Part shown: positions 8,729 through 11,894 of the stretch, in pieces
How the letters are laid out: every line of letters begins with the position of its first letter
Position numbering within the stretch: the stretch's first letter is position 1
Source of the DNA: Rhodospirillaceae bacterium
GTDB taxonomy: Bacteria > Pseudomonadota > Alphaproteobacteria > UBA8366
Assembly (NCBI GenBank): GCA_002711555.1
Contig: PARQ01000019.1
Span: forward strand, 25,563-37,456
DNA length: 11,894 nt
Reading direction: 5' to 3'
Program-made: the position numbers and the translations under genes
Notes under the pieces: model-generated
What the model was told of the DNA's origin: nothing
Seen by the model: the letters and a program-made list of their open reading frames with translations, nothing else
Databases searched by the model: none

Positions 8729-8830
8729 GAGTTTCCCTTCCGTAAATTTTTTAATTTATTAACAAGAATAAAGACGCTCGGCCGAAACTAAGCAAGGGGG
8801 TCGCTGACAAAAATTTTGCATAAAAAGTAA

Positions 8831-9628
8831 TTAACCTTTTACCGTAACTGAGACAGATCCTAGTCCAGCCATATGATGGTGTAATGTATCGCCCGGTTTT
8901 GCCCAATGGGTTTTTACCATCGAACCCAACGAAACAATATTGCCTCCCCTTAGCATATGCCCTTGCTCGCAAAGTTTATTAGCCAGCCATGTAAGAGCGT
9001 TTAATGGATGTCCCATAATCAACGAACCCTTTCCACGGCCTAATACTTTTGAATTTAGTGTAACAAACGATTCTAGAGAGGCAAGGTCGAGCTCGTGCCA
9101 GTCTGCGATGGGTCGGCCTAGAACGATACCAGCATTGAAAAAATTATCAGCTGTCAAGGTGGGCGTATCTAGGGTCTTAAAATTTTCATACCTCGCGTCA
9201 ACAAGCTCTATTGATATCATGACAGAATCTATGGCATCAGCAATATGCTCAAAATCGTAGGGATCTCCGTTATTCGGAAGATCAGTATCTAACCGGACTG
9301 CCATTTCGGTTTCAATTCCTAATTCTACATAATTGGCTAAATCTAAAATTGCTGTATCCTTGTACATAGTAGAACTAAAAATCTCGCCATATATTGGTTC
9401 GTGTATGTCTAAGTACCGCTGAAGAACCGGAGTAGTGCAGCCAATTTTGAAGCCGGACCTGCTGCCCAGGCGGCTTCGACTAAGTTTATCATTCAGGCTG
9501 TTTTGAATCTTGTATGCGGCTCCCATATCTAATGGGCGTACACTGCTATCCAACTTTTCGAGCGCAGTATTAGCAAGGCGATTTTCCTCTAAGATGGTCA
9601 CTGCTTGATTAATATTATCTGATTTCAT
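8831..9628 (-). CDS. 2-keto-4-pentenoate hydratase-like protein (FAH superfamily, MhpD-like)
   Basis: The 265-residue protein matches 2-keto-4-pentenoate hydratases and related FAH-superfamily enzymes that hydrate or decarboxylate keto-enol acids in meta-cleavage pathways. Candidate metal ligands are Glu106 and Glu108 in L-G-I-E-T-E-M-A and Glu141 in S-I-E-L-V-D-A-R, the spacing seen in MhpD; Lys61 in G-F-K-I-G-C-T-T is the conserved lysine. Where classic hydratases have Asp in the P-D-F-G motif this protein has P-I-Y-G, so chemistry or substrate may differ. The C-terminal half has M-G-H-P-L-N-A-L-T-W and G-S-M-V-K-T-H-W-A-K-P-G-D. No Shine-Dalgarno sequence precedes the ATG; instead the ATG overlaps the frame-corrected stop of the selenoprotein gene (ATGA), which points to translational coupling. 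Confidence 0.87.
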   Translation of the reverse strand: MKSDNINQAVTILEENRLANTALEKLDSSVRPLDMGAAYKIQNSLNDKLSRSRLGSRSGFKIGCTTPVLQRYLDIHEPIYGEIFSSTMYKDTAILDLANYVELGIETEMAVRLDTDLPNNGDPYDFEHIADAIDSVMISIELVDARYENFKTLDTPTLTADNFFNAGIVLGRPIADWHELDLASLESFVTLNSKVLGRGKGSLIMGHPLNALTWLANKLCEQGHMLRGGNIVSLGSMVKTHWAKPGDTLHHHMAGLGSVSVTVKG

Positions 9629-10159
9629 TCTGTTGCGACAGACGTGAGGATTTCAATTATTGAATCGAAAGCTTGATAGGCAATCATCTCTAATTCTTTT
9701 TTTGGTACGGTTTTGGATAGGGTGTTCAACCCATATCGTAGCTGGCTCAAAGCCAAGGGATGTCGCTTGCGCCTTTGCTGCTGACTCAAACTCAGTCGTT
9801 GCTACAAGCAAACCAGGGACCTTTAATTGATCAAGAGCATTTAAATCATGCAAACTGCACGATGTGCATGACCCTCAATCTGCCAGACTTTCAATAACAA
9901 TGTCTGCCTCGCGCACGATAGACTGAATGATATGTAAGTCAGCATTTTTTGAATTGCTAGCTTTACGATACCGCCTCACTCCAATTCCCTTCTCTGTGAA
10001 TTTGGATTCAATATGATCGATAAACTCGTTGGACCGTTCCTTAGCAATATCAAGAAGAGCGATGGTCCTTTTCTCAATATTTTCTGGAAAACATGTTGGT
10101 TTACGCAGCGTTGTTGAGGCTTCGCTGGTAGGATCTCGTAGGAATTGCGGTTTCTGCAT
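9625..10159 (-). CDS. UGSC-family selenoprotein with in-frame UGA (Sec95) and an apparent one-base slip near the 3' end
   Basis: Read conventionally this is two short open frames split by a TGA at 9877-9875. Read with TGA as selenocysteine it is one protein: ...I-E-S-L-A-D-U-G-S-C-T-S-C-S-L-H-D..., the hallmark motif of the UGSC family described from marine metagenomes. Sec95 and Cys98 form a U-x-x-C redox pair; Cys101 is close by. Later segments V-A-T-T-E-F-E-S-A-A and W-V-E-H-P-I-Q-N-R-T fit the family. The ATG at 10159 is chosen over a TTG at 10183 because GGAG lies five bases before it. The literal frame ends at a TGA at 9655-9653 after an odd tail; dropping one A from the A7 run at 9703-9697 gives K-K-E-L-E-M-I-A-Y-Q-A-F-D and ends at 9625, overlapping the hydratase ATG. 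The product is then 177 residues. No signal peptide or membrane segment is seen. Its function is unknown; a thiol/selenol redox role is inferred. Confidence 0.85.
9697..9703 (-). other. A7 homopolymer with apparent +1 frame slip in the UGSC gene
   Basis: The coding strand reads ACC then seven A's then GAATTAGAG. In the literal frame this becomes K-K-R-I-R-D-D-C and stops 23 codons after the T of N-R-T. Skipping one A gives K-K-E-L-E-M-I-A and a helical acidic tail that ends at an ATGA overlap with the next gene. A sequencing or assembly indel, a real mutation, or slippage during transcription could each explain it. Confidence 0.7.
9843..9877 (-). promoter_or_regulatory. Candidate bacterial SECIS element after the Sec UGA
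   Basis: Directly after the TGA (9877-9875) the coding strand has GGG, then TCATGCA (9871-9865), a 12-base interval, then TGCATGA (9852-9846) and TTT. The 7-bp stem is perfect and three G-U pairs can extend it to the UGA itself. Inside the interval an A-U and a U-G pair can close a six-base loop CGUGCA with G at its second position, about 15 bases after the UGA, close to what bacterial SelB-dependent elements need. A competing small hairpin (TGCAC with GTGCA) is also possible, so the exact fold is uncertain. Confidence 0.6.
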
Positions 10160-10183
10160 GACTACTCCACGGTTGTGTAACAA

Positions 10184-11626
10184 TTAAAATTGGTGGGTCA
10201 CAGGCTGGATTTCATTACGGTTACGACCACCACCCCATCCACCTATAATGGCCGTTTGTAATCCTGCTGTTCCTCCGGCCCGGATAAGAAGAATACCATG
10301 GTCTCTCCAGAATTTGGGCACCATTTCTTCAGCTAATTTAGGGTCAATTCCCTCATCAATGCCGTGTGCTCCTTTTACAAGATCTGCTCCCGGTCGGGTG
10401 GTATAGTGGTGTAATGCATCTTCAATATCTTTACGCCCCCACCCATCATTCTTGTAGATTTTGTAATGTTCTGGCGAGATGGCGACGATTACATTAGCGC
10501 ATTGAACCTTTTTTGGGTGCAACTCATTGACCAGTGACATGGAAAGTGACTTTGCAAGCTGATCAGCTGACCGTGCTGTGTCATCTGCAAAAGCTTGCGT
10601 GCCATGACCATGGTGAAGTGTTACAGCATTAGAGCCCGCTGTGCACCCTCGTGATACATGAAGAGGCTCCCATTCGGGATCAGTTTCGTCTTCTGCAAAA
10701 CAGAAAGTATATTTGCCAGGGTTGCCAAAAACAGCACGATCAATCTCACCAGGACGTCCGCCGCCTACATTCCTTACAACCAGCTGCAAAGTGCGTCCAA
10801 TGGTGGCGTTTGCGCGATTTCCTTGACCAAAGACATTATGACCCCAGTTCATGCCAATAGATTTAGTTATGGGACCATTTACAATAATTACCGGGCCAGA
10901 AAAAAATAAAGTACATAATACTCCGTGAAGAGTAAATTTCGGATTAAGTGCTGCTTCTATCGAAGCAAGAATGACTGGCATATACTCAGGACGGGCACCT
11001 GCCATAACAGCATTAATCGCAACCTTTTCAATAGTGCACTCCTGAAAATCTGGGGGCATGAGACCGAGTTGCTCACTGGGGGAACGATTTATACCTGCAA
11101 GCATTCGAAGAATCCTGTCATCAGTTGGGGGGACTATTGGAAGACCGTCCGTCCAGCCCCTATCGTAAGCTTGCTCCACTGGGTCATCCCATTCAGAAAA
11201 CTCTATCTTTCGCGACTTAAATCCAATCTCACTATATGTTGCCTGAAGTTTTTCGTGTACTCCCGGTTCCGTCGATTTGGATCCGCAGCCGGGTTGATTT
11301 GGCGGCAGTGCGAGACCCAACCCTTTAATCCCAGTCATTTTTTCCCAGTCGCTCCGGTTCCATCCGTGAACCCGATCGATCTCTTTTTTTCCTTTGGTAA
11401 GAATTAGGGTGGGGACGATGTCGACTCCTAACCTGAAACTGTTCTCCAAGGTCCTGTCGTCAATTGCACCGCCAGGTATGGATGGAAAATCAGGGTCATC
11501 CTGACAATAAATCCTTATGTTAGCTACTGTATGCCTAAGCTGCTGTAGTACTGGCACCACAAGCTTACAAGTAGGACAATCGCGTTTGACCACTGCGATA
11601 AAGCAATACTCATTAATACCCATCAT
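10184..11626 (-). CDS. Thioredoxin-like domain fused to a large UGSC-associated domain of unknown function
   Basis: The first 100 or so of 480 residues form a thioredoxin-like fold: a beta strand, then R-D-C-P-T-C-K with the C-x-x-C pair Cys17/Cys20, and the cis-proline Pro72 in V-D-I-V-P-T-L-I-L. A linker with P-G-C-G-S-K-S (112-118) follows. Residues about 145-470 form a second domain with conserved-looking blocks G-W-T-D-G-L-P-I-V-P-P-T (157-168), V-N-G-P-I-T-K-S-I-G-M-N (249-260), G-N-R-A-N-A-T-I-G-R (269-278) and the glycine-rich I-I-G-G-W-G-G-G-R (460-468). I recognise this as a protein type found beside UGSC-family genes but know no activity for it. No signal peptide is visible. The start has AAGGTG just upstream; ATG at 11623 is an alternative start. 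It is the first gene of the cluster, 24 bases before the selenoprotein gene, so the C-x-x-C domain may reduce that protein (inference). Confidence 0.8.
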   Translation of the reverse strand: MMGINEYCFIAVVKRDCPTCKLVVPVLQQLRHTVANIRIYCQDDPDFPSIPGGAIDDRTLENSFRLGVDIVPTLILTKGKKEIDRVHGWNRSDWEKMTGIKGLGLALPPNQPGCGSKSTEPGVHEKLQATYSEIGFKSRKIEFSEWDDPVEQAYDRGWTDGLPIVPPTDDRILRMLAGINRSPSEQLGLMPPDFQECTIEKVAINAVMAGARPEYMPVILASIEAALNPKFTLHGVLCTLFFSGPVIIVNGPITKSIGMNWGHNVFGQGNRANATIGRTLQLVVRNVGGGRPGEIDRAVFGNPGKYTFCFAEDETDPEWEPLHVSRGCTAGSNAVTLHHGHGTQAFADDTARSADQLAKSLSMSLVNELHPKKVQCANVIVAISPEHYKIYKNDGWGRKDIEDALHHYTTRPGADLVKGAHGIDEGIDPKLAEEMVPKFWRDHGILLIRAGGTAGLQTAIIGGWGGGRNRNEIQPVTHQF

Positions 11627-11671
11627 TCATCACCTTACATGGAGTGAATATGCCTAACATACATCACAACT

Positions 11672-11699
11672 ATTATCACGGTCGCGCATATAAATTAAA
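11672..11699 (-). promoter_or_regulatory. Weak candidate promoter of the selenoprotein cluster
   Basis: On the minus strand TTTAAT (11699-11694) and GATAAT (11677-11672) are 16 bases apart. The -10 matches consensus at five of six positions; the -35 matches only three. Transcription would start near 11665 and leave a leader of about 40 bases before the ATG at 11626. TATACT at 11804-11799 is an alternative -10 farther upstream without a good -35. Confidence 0.25.
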
Positions 11700-11720
11700 A
11701 CCCCGGGTTCGTGCATAGCT

Positions 11721-11746
11721 TTAAAAACGCTTAACAGCGCATTTTT
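11721..11746. terminator. Possible rho-independent terminator, either direction
   Basis: CGCT and AGCG (11728-11731 and 11736-11739) form a 4-bp GC-rich stem with a four-base loop, flanked by AAAAA on one side and TTTTT on the other. On the minus strand it would end in TTTTT and could terminate a gene beyond the right edge. The stem is short and the call is tentative. Confidence 0.3.
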
Positions 11747-11894
11747 GGATTTTTTTTTATCGTGTCATGCTGTGGGCAAGCGTAAATTTTGTTGGAAAGT
11801 ATAATTGGTAAACATTTTTTCGAATTGCAGATGTGCCTAGCTCAATTCGTGCTGGCAATGAACTCCGTCGGTTTTAGAAACTAATTAGTTTTAA

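Larger units (their letters stand above)
11627..11894. other. Intergenic region upstream of the selenoprotein cluster, no gene seen
   Basis: All three minus-strand frames entering from the right edge meet stops within about 20 bases, so no upstream gene of the cluster is visible. The region is AT-rich and holds the candidate promoter elements and a possible terminator at 11721-11746. I see no RNA gene. Confidence 0.5.

Noticed and set aside
9653..9853. A separate 66-residue gene starting at TTG
   Set aside because: It is in phase with the upstream frame across a single TGA, has no Shine-Dalgarno sequence, and starts in the middle of the UGSC-family sequence; it is the C-terminal part of the selenoprotein.
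9875..10183. A complete 102-residue protein ending at TGA
   Set aside because: Its end is exactly the Sec position of the U-G-S-C motif, so the TGA is better read as selenocysteine. The TTG start is also replaced by the ATG at 10159 with a good ribosome site.
10925..11407. 160-residue open frame on the plus strand
   Set aside because: It lies wholly opposite the thioredoxin-like fusion gene, has an implausible Cys/Trp/Phe-rich composition and no ribosome site; it is an antisense shadow.
1..11894. CRISPR arrays, insertion sequences, tRNA or rRNA genes
   Set aside because: Reading both strands, I saw no regularly spaced repeats, no transposase motifs or terminal inverted repeats, and no tRNA or rRNA signature.

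Overview
The window looks like a chromosomal piece of an AT-leaning alphaproteobacterium. This rests on gene order and protein style: a pyrB-pyrC-plsY run pointing towards topA on one strand, with ruvX beside it and a divergent gatC-gatA on the other strand, is an arrangement typical of alphaproteobacteria. The PyrC also has the altered dihydroorotase metal site I associate with that class. Species or family cannot be named from the sequence alone.

Layout. Positions 1-62 hold the first 20 codons of topA (minus strand). A 522-base stretch without a convincing gene follows (63-584); dprA, which often sits between plsY and topA in alphaproteobacteria, is not there. From 585 to 4058 the minus strand carries plsY, pyrC, pyrB and ruvX. 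The pyrimidine genes overlap or nearly touch, and a strong sigma70-like promoter sits so close to the pyrB ATG that the mRNA may be leaderless. From 4145 to 7556 the plus strand carries gatC, gatA and gatB, the amidotransferase that makes Gln-tRNA(Gln) and Asn-tRNA(Asn) by transamidation; gatC and gatA overlap by one base.

The accessory part is 7667-11626, a minus-strand five-gene cluster read from high to low coordinates: (1) a thioredoxin-like domain fused to a large domain of unknown function, (2) a UGSC-family selenoprotein, (3) a 2-keto-4-pentenoate hydratase-like protein of the FAH superfamily, (4) a dienelactone hydrolase-like alpha/beta hydrolase with a Cys nucleophile, and (5) a small DUF6295-type protein. 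Spacing is tight except for 102 bases between genes 3 and 4.

The main finding is gene 2. It looks like two short reading frames separated by a TGA, but that TGA sits exactly at the U of a U-G-S-C motif and is followed directly by a perfect 7-bp hairpin stem, as expected of a bacterial SECIS element. The gene also seems to carry a one-base slip in a run of seven A's near its 3' end. Correcting the slip gives a family-like C-terminus that ends in an ATGA overlap with the hydratase start. A selenocysteine/cysteine redox protein, a thioredoxin-like partner and two enzymes of ring-fission or keto-acid type together suggest a redox-assisted catabolic or detoxification pathway whose substrate cannot be read from the sequence.
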